DNA of 64,000 bases from Bacteroidota bacterium (lineage in GTDB: Bacteria; Bacteroidota; Bacteroidia; Chitinophagales; Chitinophagaceae), in contig JAFAEM010000022.1 of assembly GCA_023424015.1 (NCBI GenBank), positions 1-64,000 on the forward strand. Direction: 5' to 3'. Shown here piece by piece: positions 20,301 through 24,543 of the stretch. The stretch's first letter is position 1. Every line of letters starts with the position of its first letter. The position numbers were made by a program, and so were the translations under genes. Under the pieces are notes generated by a model. The model did no database searches. It was not told where the DNA came from and worked only from the letters and a program-made list of their open reading frames with translations.

Positions 20301-21047
20301 GTGAACCTGGGTACGCCAACAGTAAATGGTTGCGGAAATATTACGGTGACAAACAATGCACCTGCTCAGTTCCCGGTTGGAACGACCAATGTAAGATGGA
20401 CAGCGAGAAGAGGATCACAGGTGATCACCTGCATACAAACAGTACATGTGAGAGATGCTGAGAACCCAACATTCACAGCGCCTCCAACCCAGGTATTTTG
20501 CCCTGTGCCGGGTAATAACTATACCATCCCGGTCCCGACCTACGGTGATAATTGTGGTATCCTGAGTGTGAGATACACAATCACCGGTGCAACGACCAGG
20601 AATGGTAATGGTTCAAATGCAAGTGGTCAGTTCAACCCCGGTATATCACAGGTGACCTGGTGGATCACGGATGTGAACCTGAATACGTCGACACCGATAA
20701 CCTTAGTGAACGTGTCCAATTCAAATTGCATTACGCTCACCAGACCTGCAGGCGAAAACAATGATGTCATGAATAAAGGTGTGACACCACTGGCACTGAA
20801 AATGGAACTTAATGCTTATCCCAACCCGTCACAATCTTACTTCAACGTGAGAGTAAGCAGTCCGGTGAAGGAAACAGTTGAGCTGCGGATGTACGATAAT
20901 CTCGGCAAAGTGATCGAGGTACGCAGAGGCGCTCCTGACCAGATATTCAGATTCGGTGATGGCGTAGCGGCGGGCATGTATATCATTGAAGCAAGGCAAA
21001 GCGGATTGAATGAGAAAGCTACCATCAAGGTGGTGAAACAAAATTAA
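2370..21047 (+). CDS. Giant multi-repeat surface protein with T9SS C-terminal sorting domain
   Basis: Up to 6225 residues with no recognisable catalytic domain. A hydrophobic export signal starts at Met100 (2667) and ends near VKSQ, so the true start may be 2667; the 99 codons before it are open. In order: a beta-sandwich-like region (about 129-279), glycine-rich domain 1 (280-496), Ig-like units, PKD domain (876-949), glycine-rich domain 2 (961-1161), second PKD (1362-1441), a jelly-roll-like segment (1447-1601), about 30 HYR/Ig-like modules with CPADI...DNC...GN...C signatures (2056-4569), an Ig domain (4573-4656), ten VTGGG...GLSGSQ repeats (4659-5712) with a DUF4082-like insert (about 5380-5547), three ITYNGxPFC repeats (5714-5951), a last HYR-like pair, and a type A sorting domain with AYPNPSQSYFNV near residue 6150. 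Size and modules recall SprB-type gliding adhesins. Surface adhesion or gliding is inference. Confidence 0.93.
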   Translation: MPPMSKNFTPASTAVRSCTQSPAPVFCCIDTTALPVRKSLEIDTDAQPCSASFFLLFSYRRKRFAYSYKPLPDAKKHAGSMHNSTSSLPMSFGINTSCFMRKVVKRSGLMAMIMMIVGLFVMNDVKSQSNTGLLSPTTSQNINSVTSHANGLTSNNVDAVFDASGDAAGYGGFNISIPPTAIIVGIEVLLEGARDNNRDLTISLTSDNGANYTAGKLMPAFGTLDAVRTVGGAFDTWGRTWTIADLSNSNFGVRCLVPAAASGDLDLDHVQVRVYYAGSPFTITATGNGSFTVPDGTSCIKVEAWGGGGRGGSRTSGDNLSTGGGGGGAYASTVILVTPGQTFNYSIGSGSTSTASGGSTWFNSTGFLNAGGGNTPANNSATGATGGAASGTALQVGWSGGRGANGFFGSGTDFGGGGGSSASNISNGNDATNQNGATIAGGGNGGNGHSSSSSTGSGSAGQVPGGGGGGAVRYTSGGSPTGGNGANGQIIISWGPALEATNAPVISIPVCVGANSTVSGTSENNATITIYVDGSPVATSPATITADGSGNWSATIPSNISVGSAVTATAVVNGKCTSVPSTSVIASLASISLTSDPGTDAQSVCDNTAIQAIVYNVDAPNVTVDGLPAGVNYDFTAGVLTISGTPQSVLAFTTYNYTITTIGAACNNTKTGSITVAPAIPAANAGPDKSICHPPGTGVTSNVLEATAAPDGMTGTWSVVSGPSTSLSQFTGAGTVNNPNAIFVPAGGPGDYTLQWTITNPPCAGSQSDEVIITVLQSPESTNGIQTICTGNASNFDVSTLITNAVGSTFTWVAAENINVTGESTSPQSGSTITDVLTNTSGVQQIVTYTVTPTGTGNSCVGPNFTVTVTVDPLPVADFSATSLSINTGQSVDFTDLTTNNPTSWSWTFAGGSPSSSSDQNPTGITYNTAGSFDVTLTSTNACGSDIETKLITASLLISPQVYNSSGNFVIPPGVSCLKVEAWGGGGAGGGATRNFFGTITGGGGAGGAYAAGIVNVTQSIYPVTVAGQKTATATSSATDNTGNPSWFGNTSLVFAEGGQGGSPGDSFGDQTGDPGTGSNSSSIGNITTIPGSNGSDGSDGGAGGAGANNGGTGGTAVGGNSNGNPGTAPGGGGSGGRRGSTGSEIGGTGAEGMVIVSWIDVSNFTLSTLIPSICQNQDGTGTITSTTLGNGTYLVNYSLSGANTTAVPVDATMIFNSGTGTFTIPQSSLFNPGETTITVNSIAFEDGGCQQTPVNNTTIITIQNAIPVLTSATGTDAQTLCVNTAIQDITYEIVNSINAPPATGAIVTDLPTGVSGSYNAGIVTISGTPSVSGSFTYTVTPTGTTCVTPVQGTIVVNPIPAAEFSASTTTVAQGSPVTFTDQSTGEPTSWSWSFPGGTPSSSTAQNPVVAYAAPGTYAVTLTATNDCGFDTETKTSYITVTALGTCVSGTIWTENFSGYSNFANSGSGSSAVIGNWSSEFEGPDDGVYVLSGQLRFEDADDNGNDDFDLTLNVSGYSNVVISIPYSSNGSLGSGDDLVITYSVDGGPNVTLLSISNDQTGTATTPPLNGNVITINIDANVADEGDYFFIDNIVVTGAQIPATVNDPADVSYCHNQLTTPIVFTGTATSYIWTNDNPSIGLAASGVGDIPAFTAINTGSTAQVANITVTPSNGVCAGEPQTFTITVNSLSTAPASALSTSTSICNNTQVTLTQDGGVLGSGAEWKWYSDAGFSNLVGTSTAADANVLVTVNTIAPDITYYVRAEGPCGVTEAASVTVSVQQPPSVEAGAFSTTICAGDVVGLFADLSFNVANFVWSSTTGGSFSFISGSSATYTPSAADIAAGEVTLTLTANPISPCAVPAVDNITIIIREKPVATPGSYFPVCSNDSLDLAGQVSGYNVTGGVWSTSGTGSFYPNEFALDAKYIPSAADSIAGMVTLTLTTTGDIAPCSHDAQSVVVNVLPAPAKPQVLGPSEVCPLQNGILYTLNNYDFNLSYTWSVFNNEGTLPFDAVSQAPHLLVNAGTQNNSSFTIQLIALDESNTGCQSDTSFVVNVVDSQLPLITCPPTATANTSDDGEGNCSTTVDIGTPTTSDNCSVVSVIPYVGGVQIDPVTYLFPTGTTVVSWVVTDAGGNVDSCHQNVLVIDDENPTITCPANVNANTSDDGAGNCTTTVALGVPGFGDNCAGATIKAFIGAVEIDPLTYEFSAGITTVTWVVTDTSGNFSSCDQLVTVVDDEPPTITCPGDVVANTSDDGVGNCTTTVDLGTPGTGSNCEIADVIAYVNGSPIDPVTYPFSAAAPTTVMWVVTDTTGNADTCYQLVTIIDDESPIVVCPVAENADRNTDLDQCTYTVQGTEFDATATDNCNLASLTYTLTGATFGNGTSLDGVQFNKGVTTVTWTASDGLNPDDICSFTVNVTDIQPPYITCAADTLVDADPFTCNRIVNVTPPTAFDNCGNILTLLASRPGGLSLNDPFPIGTTTITWTAIDTAGNSAFCLQDVTVNGEVAVNIACAPTLVVTTTPNLCTAVILPSTLVPPTITMGCGSVTFTRQRSDFLSFNAPYPIGNTIITWSAINGFGDVVAVCQQTITVVDGQAPTITSCPNTLNIEGCGTDAILTQSALAFSTVPVTITSTQFIAEGGSVTENCGSIASITYQDVVNGTCPIVVTRTFTITDAANNASSCDQIINIDDNTAPVWTTLPNELDVTLECSDLAGLTAAQAMVPVASDNCDTDLSNVVKIEGVFVPGTSCAQAGTYTNTWTVMDECGNVSDVYTQVITLKDETPPTFTVPADIEIFTDANCAYDASVGLTGDVTDEADNCATGIDAIFTDAIADGACTGSKVITRTWTLSDGCNTTTHVQIITVTDNTAPTFTAPADIEIFTDANCAYDATVGVTGDVTDEADNCSTGLNATFTDAIADGACAGSKVITRTWTLTDDCGNTTTKDQVITVTDNTAPTFTVPADIEIFTDANCAYDATVGVTGDVTDEADNCSTGLNATFTDAIADGACTGSKVITRTWSLTDDCGNTTTKDQIITVTDNTAPTFTVPADIEIFTDANCAYDATVGLTGDVTDEADNCSTGLNATFTDVITDGACAGSKVITRTWTLSDGCNTTTHVQTITVSDNTAPTVQTQNITVYLDENGQVTVDDDAVNDGSFDNCSSSLTFVLSQTTFTCGDTGPQTVTLTVTDECGNSSEGTATITVVDDIDPVITNVPADFSINAQQSNCNQLVTWTAPTAGDNCGITSFTSNQPFYDNFGFVLLPVGVHTIIYTAVDNSGNTSTASFTVTVVDNQPPVINNCPSDIVVNATGNTCGATVIYQQPSATDNCGAMGVDLVINNPLYLSGNTFPVGVHNVEWIATDAAGLKDTCSFTVTVVDATPPVITCPANITVSNDVDVCGAIVNFEATAVDNCGGLVTITYSQDPGTVFPVGSTLVTATAVDGEGNESTCTFTVTVNDTQAPLITCPADMTVDSDAGSCSAIVNFAATVDDNCEGAAISYLPASGSSFPIGQTLVTATATDASGNQSSCTFTVTVVDNEPPVIICPVDIVKANDPGTCGAVVTFSAGVLDNCDGAIAVYSHASGSVFPVGTTEVSVYAQDAKGNVSATCTFEVTVNDTEAPIITVCPADIEVGNDLNSCSAVVTYSVAAMDNCTAPENITYTYSHAPGSVFPIGTTTVTVTAQDAVGNSSTACTFDVTVNDTQAPAITCPADINVSNDAGQCSAIVNFEATALDNCGGAVSITYSQDPGTSFPIGETVVIVTATDDKGNASNCSFTVTVNDTEAPVITSCPADIVVDNDLNTCSAVVNFSVAATDNCTAPENITYTYSHAPGSVFPIGTTTVTVTAQDAAGNSSTACSFDVTVNDTQAPVVTCPADITQGNDAGQCGAIVNFEASATDNCNGEVTITYSKDPGTLFPVGETVVVVTATDEDGNQSTCSFTVTVNDTEGPVITSCPADIVVGNDLNNCSAAVNFSVAATDNCTAPENITYTYSHAPGSIFPVGTTVVTVTAHDAAGNSSTTCTFSVTVNDTQAPIITCPADVVVNNDPGECGALVDLTATAVDNCGSVTITYSPNLTIFPVGTTLVTATATDAAGNSSECQFSVTVQDNQLPSLMCPSNITKSNDPGMCGAVVTFSVAVNENCGFEIDYSHESGDFFPIGTTVVTVTATDGAGNVGTCTFNVTVEDNDDPVFTACPADIVVDNAPGSCGANVFYPPVTYTDNCASTTISYSKPSGSFFSVGETLVTVTATDNSGNTAICEFTVTVNDTEPPAIACPLPIVKNNDPGMCGAVVTFSAGLNDNCVDGTTIEYSLPSGHFFPIGTTIVTVTAGDQAGNSASCSFSVTVNDTEPPVTPVLPEIVTDCAITLTAPTTTDNCAGTITGQTSDPVAYSEQGSYMVTWTFSDGNGNTVTAQQSVTIDDNSVPTIICPDDINVGNDPNQCGAVVNFPPVEVTDNCSDLTVEYSHNSGDFFPVGTTTVTVTVTDAADNTAECTFNITVNDAQSPVPAITSLPTVEATCSVTVDPPTASDNCDGLIAGETVDPVSFNTPGVYTINWTYTDEAGNSAAQSQSVIVQGSPGVISSDPASLTRCEGESATFSVTGVGTGYQWEINTGSGWNQLPGQNGATLTIAAVTPSMNGDQYRVIVFGDCGGAESNPATLTVNASPIVYSVSGGGATCSTGLPVGLSGSQAGVNYQLRRDNINTGSPVAGTGGAIDFGSQTQSGTYTVVATSAAGCSIQMNGSAVITAGVLPAEFDVTGGGFVCGGTGAEVGLDDSETGVSYQLRRLTLGGPVDVGSPVAGTGSAISFGSQADGGIYNVLATNVATGCTREMDGAAVVIPGGDLPTVFSMTGGGTVCGAGGVPVGISGAQFLTSYQLYRDGQEVGDAVFSFNENPLEFGTFTQSGVYTVVATNILGCSVNMSGSVTIVTGTQPTLFTVTGGGTYCEGGSGTAVGLSGSQTGVSYQLRKDNVNTGSPVAGTGNPIGFGNQTAGVYTVVATHSTGCTATMTGSVTVTQVGLPTVYNVTGGGGYCSGPGPEIGLSGSQAGVSYQLRRNGVNSGAAVTGTGSAISFGNRTQTGTYTVVATATGGCISTMSGSAIISAGVLPVQYDVTGGGVICGGVGPVVGLNDSQTGVNYQLRRTTLSGTVNVGSPVPGTGSAISFGNQNIVGSYTVVATNPTTGCTRTMDGSVILLIDAPLPTAFTVTGGGTICGAGGVTIGLSGSQFLTSYQLQRNGVNVGGAVTSFTGSALSFGTHTQSGVYTVVATNLLGCSNTMNGSATIVNGVQPFQYQVMGGGSTCDGSAGIEIRLSDSDPGVTYQLRRNGVNTGSPVAGNGLQISLGFHTVAGTYTVMATHTSSGCTRLMAGSAVITGGVAPEVFTMTGGGAGGSTSSIFPNNVNPAVDLANDGGPLELGMKFTSTQNGFITGIKYWKDDDATGTHIGNLWSSTGTLLASATFGAGPVEGWQTVTFSTPVPITAGVTYVASYFSQSGDYAATDNYFGSSVVNGPLRALANGEQGPNGVYKYTAIPSFPTTGYQSSNYWVDVVFSSGSGVSYCGGPGPVLGLSGSQSGVNYQLMKDGIPTGAPVAGTGNPISFGAQTQLGNYTAVATNATTSCTQNMAGNVMIQTGTLPTAFSVTGGGSFCSGPGPLVGLNGSQVGVNYQLRRNSVNTGSPVAGTGAAISFGNQNLAGTYTVVATNNSTGCVNNMTGSATVTISGSLPATSITYNGNPFCPVSGVNVTRTGMTGGTYSSTAGLSINVNTGRINLAASTPGTYTVTYSYGNATCSATATTSVTILPIPTATISYVGSPFCNTGTVTPIIVGQTGGTFTASRPGLSLNSATGAINLAASEAGNYRITYTFSNGACSRTTTALITIGTPPVATISYNGSPYCQTGVTNVTRTGTGGGTYTSTPGLVINPANGQINLGASTPGTYTVTYNFSNSSCSNSTSTTVTIMPNVPFTFSCPANIINVPSNPGACFATGVNLGTPTVNGCGNITVTNNAPAQFPVGTTNVRWTARRGSQVITCIQTVHVRDAENPTFTAPPTQVFCPVPGNNYTIPVPTYGDNCGILSVRYTITGATTRNGNGSNASGQFNPGISQVTWWITDVNLNTSTPITLVNVSNSNCITLTRPAGENNDVMNKGVTPLALKMELNAYPNPSQSYFNVRVSSPVKETVELRMYDNLGKVIEVRRGAPDQIFRFGDGVAAGMYIIEARQSGLNEKATIKVVKQN
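10701..11726 (+). repeat. Four near-identical 258-bp coding repeats in the giant gene
   Basis: Four tandem units begin at 10701, 10956, 11214 and 11472 (lengths 255, 258, 258 and 255). Each encodes one 85-86 residue module with PADIEIFTDANCAYDA near its start and SKVITRTW later. The middle units are almost identical at the DNA level, including silent sites, which points to recent duplication or gene conversion rather than old descent. All stay in frame. Confidence 0.9.
13213..14450 (+). repeat. Higher-order 492-bp repeat of paired HYR modules
   Basis: Two kinds of HYR module alternate here. One has ITYTYSHAPGSVFP; the other has ITYSQDPGTSFP. Matching positions recur at 13323, 13815 and 14307 for the first kind and at 13592 and 14084 for the second, an exact 492-bp (164-residue) period. 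The unit of duplication was therefore a pair of modules, not a single one. A more diverged pair partner lies further upstream near 12510. Confidence 0.85.
16345..18480 (+). repeat. 1065-bp block of four TGGG repeats, duplicated once
   Basis: Eight consecutive VTGGG...GLSGSQ units fall into two blocks of four, and unit n resembles unit n+4 more than its neighbours. Matching codons lie at 16359 and 17421 (1062 apart), then at 16614 and 17679, 16896 and 17961, and 17160 and 18225 (each 1065 apart). For example, the rare variants SGAQFLTSYQL and SGSQFLTSYQL occupy the same slot in each block. Two more units follow, the first split by the DUF4082-like insert. Confidence 0.85.
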
Positions 21048-21071
21048 ACAGGACGGAAAAAACCATACATC

Positions 21072-21104
21072 AGACCATTCGCGAAAGCGGGTGGTCTTTT
21101 TTTT
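21072..21104 (+). terminator. Intrinsic terminator of the giant gene
   Basis: An 11-pair stem (AGACCATTCGC with GCGGGTGGTCT, two G-U pairs) closes on a GAAA tetraloop and is followed by eight T residues. It begins 25 bases after the giant gene's stop codon, as expected for a rho-independent terminator. Confidence 0.9.
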
Positions 21105-21180
21105 GTGATGGGTTGAATGTTGTTGAAAATTGTTGAAGATGGTTGAATGTTGTTTAAAATAGTTGAATGTTGTTGAAGAT

Positions 21181-21625
21181 GGTTGAATATTGTTGAAAAT
21201 AGTTTAATGTCGTAATACAATATTCCACAACCTTCAACCACTTTAAACAATATTAAACATAACGAGGGGGTAGCTAATTGACATTAGTAGGTTGAATTAT
21301 AGTTGAATATTGTTGAAAATAGTTAAATGTCGCAATACAATATTCAACAACTTTCAACCACTTTAAACAATATTAAACATAACGAGGGGGTAGCTAATTG
21401 ACATTAGTAGGTTGAATTATAGTTGAAGATTGTTGAAAATAGTTTAATGTCGTAATACAATATTCAACAACCTTCAACCACTTTAAACAATATTAAACAT
21501 AACGAGGGGTAGCTAATTGACATTAATAGGTTGAATTATAGTTGAAGATTGTTGAAAATAGTTTAATGTCGTAATACAATACTCAACTACATTCAACTAT
21601 TTTAAACAACATTAAACGAAACGAG
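21181..21625. repeat. 120-bp tandem array between convergent genes
   Basis: Units begin at 21181, 21301, 21421 and 21540 (periods 120, 120, 119; the last is partial). Each carries GTTGAA words on one side and TTCAAC words on the other, so each is an imperfect dyad; in the second unit GTTGAATATTG at 21302-21312 pairs exactly with CAATATTCAAC at 21338-21348. A block near the end of each unit, TAACGAGGGGGTAGC, is outside the dyad and strongly conserved. From 21110 to 21180 there are further GTTGAA words without the full unit. There is no gene in 21105-21659. The array lies between the ends of two convergent genes. Confidence 0.88.
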
Positions 21626-21659
21626 AAGGCACGTGTATCATCGGGTAATTCCCCAAACT

Positions 21660-22859
21660 TCAGAGTGTCATCACATTGATCAGCCCATCTTTCCATTTCA
21701 GGAAGTAGAGCTTTTTGTTCTCAAAATAATCCAGGGTTGTTGTGTTCCTGTTGATCACCGGCTGGATATCGTATTCTGTAAATACATTCTCCTGTTTGTT
21801 GCTGATATTAGAGCTCAGGTCGTCTCCAAATTTCAACAACAAACGGGCAAACTTCCAGGTCACTTCATAACCACGGAACACCATATCGCTGGGTCGTGCA
21901 TACATGGTGGTACTAAAATAATTACTGATGCTCTGGCTTACCTTATCAGTACGCGAATTATAAAATGGAGTGCTGTAAATGATCTCGGGTCCTTTGAACT
22001 CCGGGTTTGAAAAATCTCTGATACCATCCCAGGTGGGCATACCCATAATGACCTGGGGATATGTTTTTTGAATCGATGCCAGTTGCAGCGCCAGGTTTTT
22101 ACCAAAATTCATATCTAGACTGCCCGCAATACACAACGTTGTGCGGGTAGAATCAAGATGGGCCTTCAAATGGCCGGCGGTAAAATTATCGGGCAGTTCC
22201 ACATATTTAAGCTTCAGCGGTACCGACATAGTAGCCTTGCTGTAGTCATCAAACAGCTTTTTTATGGAATTATCAGCGGCATTTTTGCGGCGAAACACCA
22301 CCGCGGGTTCCAGGGCATAGTATTTCTGGATAAACCGATAGATGCCTTCGCATTGTGTTTTCAGCGTGGGATTCAGGAGAACAAAATACGGGTTGGCAGT
22401 TGTGCCAGCGTCATTGGGTACGGTGGTATTGATAACAGGTATCTTTTTTTTCAACGCGAAGTCTGATAAGGTCCGCACTTCGTTGTTGGTGCAGTGCGCA
22501 ATGATCAGCGAAGCCTCAGCCAGTTCCGGACGGGCTAGTTGTTGTTGCAGGTTTTCTTTCGACGACCGGGTGTCATATACAAAAACTTCAAGTTCTACAC
22601 CTTCCTGGTTGAGTGAATCCAGCGCCAGTTGCACACCTTCATAAAACTCAAGGCCCGAATTGATGAATTTGGGGAAATTATTTTTCGCATACCGATATTC
22701 ATTGTTCACATCAAAAGCCGAATCAAGATATAGCGGCGCGAAAACAGCGATTTTTTTTACCGCCGGGAGGCTGTCAACATCGAGATTAGTGGTGTCCTGG
22801 GCTTTTACCGTACAGAAAAATAACACAGATAGGATAAAGAAAATATACTTCATTTTCAT
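21660..22859 (-). CDS. Periplasmic-binding-protein-like receptor (ABC branched-chain amino acid type)
   Basis: About 399 residues with an N-terminal signal (MKMKYIFFILSVLFF...VKAQ) and a type 1 periplasmic binding fold by pattern: IAVFAPLYLDSAF at the start, a FYEGVQLALDSL helix, VFVYDTRSS, and later TYPQVIMGMPTWDG. Members of this fold bind amino acids or other small ligands, or act as sensor parts. No transporter permease or ATPase lies nearby, so the ligand and partner are unknown. The frame is open to 22898, overlapping the end of guaA, but the signal peptide begins at 22859 or 22853. It follows guaA directly on the same strand and is probably co-transcribed with it. Confidence 0.72.
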   Translation of the reverse strand: MKMKYIFFILSVLFFCTVKAQDTTNLDVDSLPAVKKIAVFAPLYLDSAFDVNNEYRYAKNNFPKFINSGLEFYEGVQLALDSLNQEGVELEVFVYDTRSSKENLQQQLARPELAEASLIIAHCTNNEVRTLSDFALKKKIPVINTTVPNDAGTTANPYFVLLNPTLKTQCEGIYRFIQKYYALEPAVVFRRKNAADNSIKKLFDDYSKATMSVPLKLKYVELPDNFTAGHLKAHLDSTRTTLCIAGSLDMNFGKNLALQLASIQKTYPQVIMGMPTWDGIRDFSNPEFKGPEIIYSTPFYNSRTDKVSQSISNYFSTTMYARPSDMVFRGYEVTWKFARLLLKFGDDLSSNISNKQENVFTEYDIQPVINRNTTTLDYFENKKLYFLKWKDGLINVMTL

Positions 22860-22888
22860 AAACTGGTTTAAGATCATCAGGAAGACGT

Positions 22889-24430
22889 CTATTCCCACTC
22901 GATCGTTGCCGGTGGTTTACTGCTTATATCGTATACCACCCGGTTGATCCCCTTCACATTATTAATGATCTCATTCGAAATCTTTGCCAAAAAATCGTAG
23001 GGCAGGTGCGACCAGTCAGCCGTCATCCCGTCAACACTCGTTACCGCCCTTAATGCCAGCGTAAACTCGTAAGTTCTTTCATCACCCATCACACCTACGC
23101 TTTTGACCGGTAACAAGATAGCACCAGCCTGCCAAACAGTTGCATACAACTGGTGTTCTTTCAGTCCTTTAACATAAATATCGTCAGCTTCCTGCAGTAG
23201 ATTTACTTTTTCTTCAGTCACTTCGCCCAAAATACGAATTGCCAAACCCGGGCCGGGAAAAGGATGGCGATCGATCATTTCCGCGGGAATGCCCAGTTCT
23301 CTACCCACTTTTCTGACCTCATCCTTGAATAAGGCTCTTAGCGGTTCTACCAGTTCCAGGTGCAGGTGTTCCGGAAGTCCTCCTACATTATGATGCGATT
23401 TGATCATCACGGAAGGTCCATGCACGGAAACGCTTTCGATCACATCAGGGTAGATCGTACCCTGACCTAGCAGGCCGATTCCTTCGATTTTTTGTGCTTC
23501 TTCCTGGAAAATATCGATGAAGAGGCTGCCGATTACTTTGCGTTTTGCTTCGGGATCGTCTTTGCCTTTTAAACCATCATAAAAACGCTGACGGGCATTG
23601 ATACCTTTTACATTCAGACCGAGTTTGGCATAAGTTTCAAGAACGGTTTCGAACTCGTTTTTGCGCAATACACCATTGTCCACGAAAATCCCATATAGCC
23701 TGTCGCCGATCGCTTTGTTGATCAACGTGGCTGCTACGGTGGAATCAACCCCGCCGCTAAGCGCCATCACAACTTTACGATCGCCGATCTGCTTCTTTAA
23801 TTGTTCAACAGTATCGGTGATAAAATGTGCTGGCGTCCAGTCCTGGCTGCAACCGCAGATATTGACCAGGAAATTATGCAGTACTTTCTTACCCTCGATG
23901 GTATGATATACTTCGGGATGGAATTGTACCCCGTAAAGGGGTAAAGTCTCTGTGCCATTTTGTTGCTTTTTAAAAGCGGCAACTGGGATGCTCACGGTAT
24001 CAGCAAGCAGTTCGAAGCCCTCAGGTAAACCCTTGATCGTGTCGCTATGACTCATCCAGGCCTGGCTTTGCACCGATACATTCTTTAAAAGAATATCGTC
24101 CTTAATGACCCTGAGCTCCGCCCGCCCATATTCACGTTTGTCACTTTTCTCAACAAGTCCTCCGAAACGTTTGGCTGTCAATTGGGCACCATAACAAATG
24201 CCAAGTACTGGTACTTTGGTAATAAAATCCTGCACATCAACATCCGGAGCGCCAGCTTCATTTACCGAACAGGGCGATCCCGAAAGGATGATCCCTTTCA
24301 GGCCAGGTTCAAATGGTATCGGTTTATTAAAAGGAATAATTTCACAGTACACATTGGCTTCTCTCACCGCGCGGGCTATTAACTGGGTGTATTGGGAGCC
24401 AAAATCAAGGATCAAGATCTTTTCCGTCAT
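22889..24430 (-). CDS. guaA: GMP synthase (glutamine-hydrolysing)
   Basis: A 513-residue enzyme that aminates XMP to GMP with glutamine and ATP. The class I amidotransferase part has GICYGAQL with its nucleophile cysteine and the FHPEVYHT histidine/glutamate pair. The ATP pyrophosphatase part has the P-loop ALSGGVDSTV, and the C-terminal dimerisation part has RHPFPGPGLAIRI and ends IEWE, as in the family. The frame is open to 24481, but MTEKILILDFGSQ is the conserved start, so I place it at 24430. The length is usual for the family. Confidence 0.98.
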   Translation of the reverse strand: MTEKILILDFGSQYTQLIARAVREANVYCEIIPFNKPIPFEPGLKGIILSGSPCSVNEAGAPDVDVQDFITKVPVLGICYGAQLTAKRFGGLVEKSDKREYGRAELRVIKDDILLKNVSVQSQAWMSHSDTIKGLPEGFELLADTVSIPVAAFKKQQNGTETLPLYGVQFHPEVYHTIEGKKVLHNFLVNICGCSQDWTPAHFITDTVEQLKKQIGDRKVVMALSGGVDSTVAATLINKAIGDRLYGIFVDNGVLRKNEFETVLETYAKLGLNVKGINARQRFYDGLKGKDDPEAKRKVIGSLFIDIFQEEAQKIEGIGLLGQGTIYPDVIESVSVHGPSVMIKSHHNVGGLPEHLHLELVEPLRALFKDEVRKVGRELGIPAEMIDRHPFPGPGLAIRILGEVTEEKVNLLQEADDIYVKGLKEHQLYATVWQAGAILLPVKSVGVMGDERTYEFTLALRAVTSVDGMTADWSHLPYDFLAKISNEIINNVKGINRVVYDISSKPPATIEWE

Positions 24431-24435
24431 GGCCG

Positions 24436-24443
24436 CGAAGGTA
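24436..24443 (-). promoter_or_regulatory. Candidate -7 element of guaA
   Basis: Read on the minus strand this is TACCTTCG, one base from TAnnTTTG, only five bases before the guaA start codon. It would give a very short leader. I see no good TTG at the expected upstream distance, so this is weak. Confidence 0.3.
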
Positions 24444-24543
24444 AAAAAAGGTTTTGGGAATGAGGAAACGGAGATTTCCAAACTGGCGGCAGTATAACTT
24501 TCTCCATTCTGGTAAAAGGTTTAATTTCCGACTTTATACATTA

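Noticed and set aside
2370..21047. Frameshift or fusion of several genes inside the giant frame
   Set aside because: The frame is open throughout, repeat periods are multiples of three, there is one export signal near the start and one sorting domain at the end, so it is one gene.
21181..21625. CRISPR array candidate
   Set aside because: The repeated unit is 120 bp with no unique spacers between short identical repeats, and no cas genes are nearby.
21633..22010. Open frame on the plus strand over the binding-protein gene
   Set aside because: It lies on the opposite strand of a well supported gene with a signal peptide and family pattern.
22889..24481. Longer guaA starting at 24481
   Set aside because: The extra 17 residues precede the conserved MTEKILILDFGSQ start and overlap the divergent promoter region.
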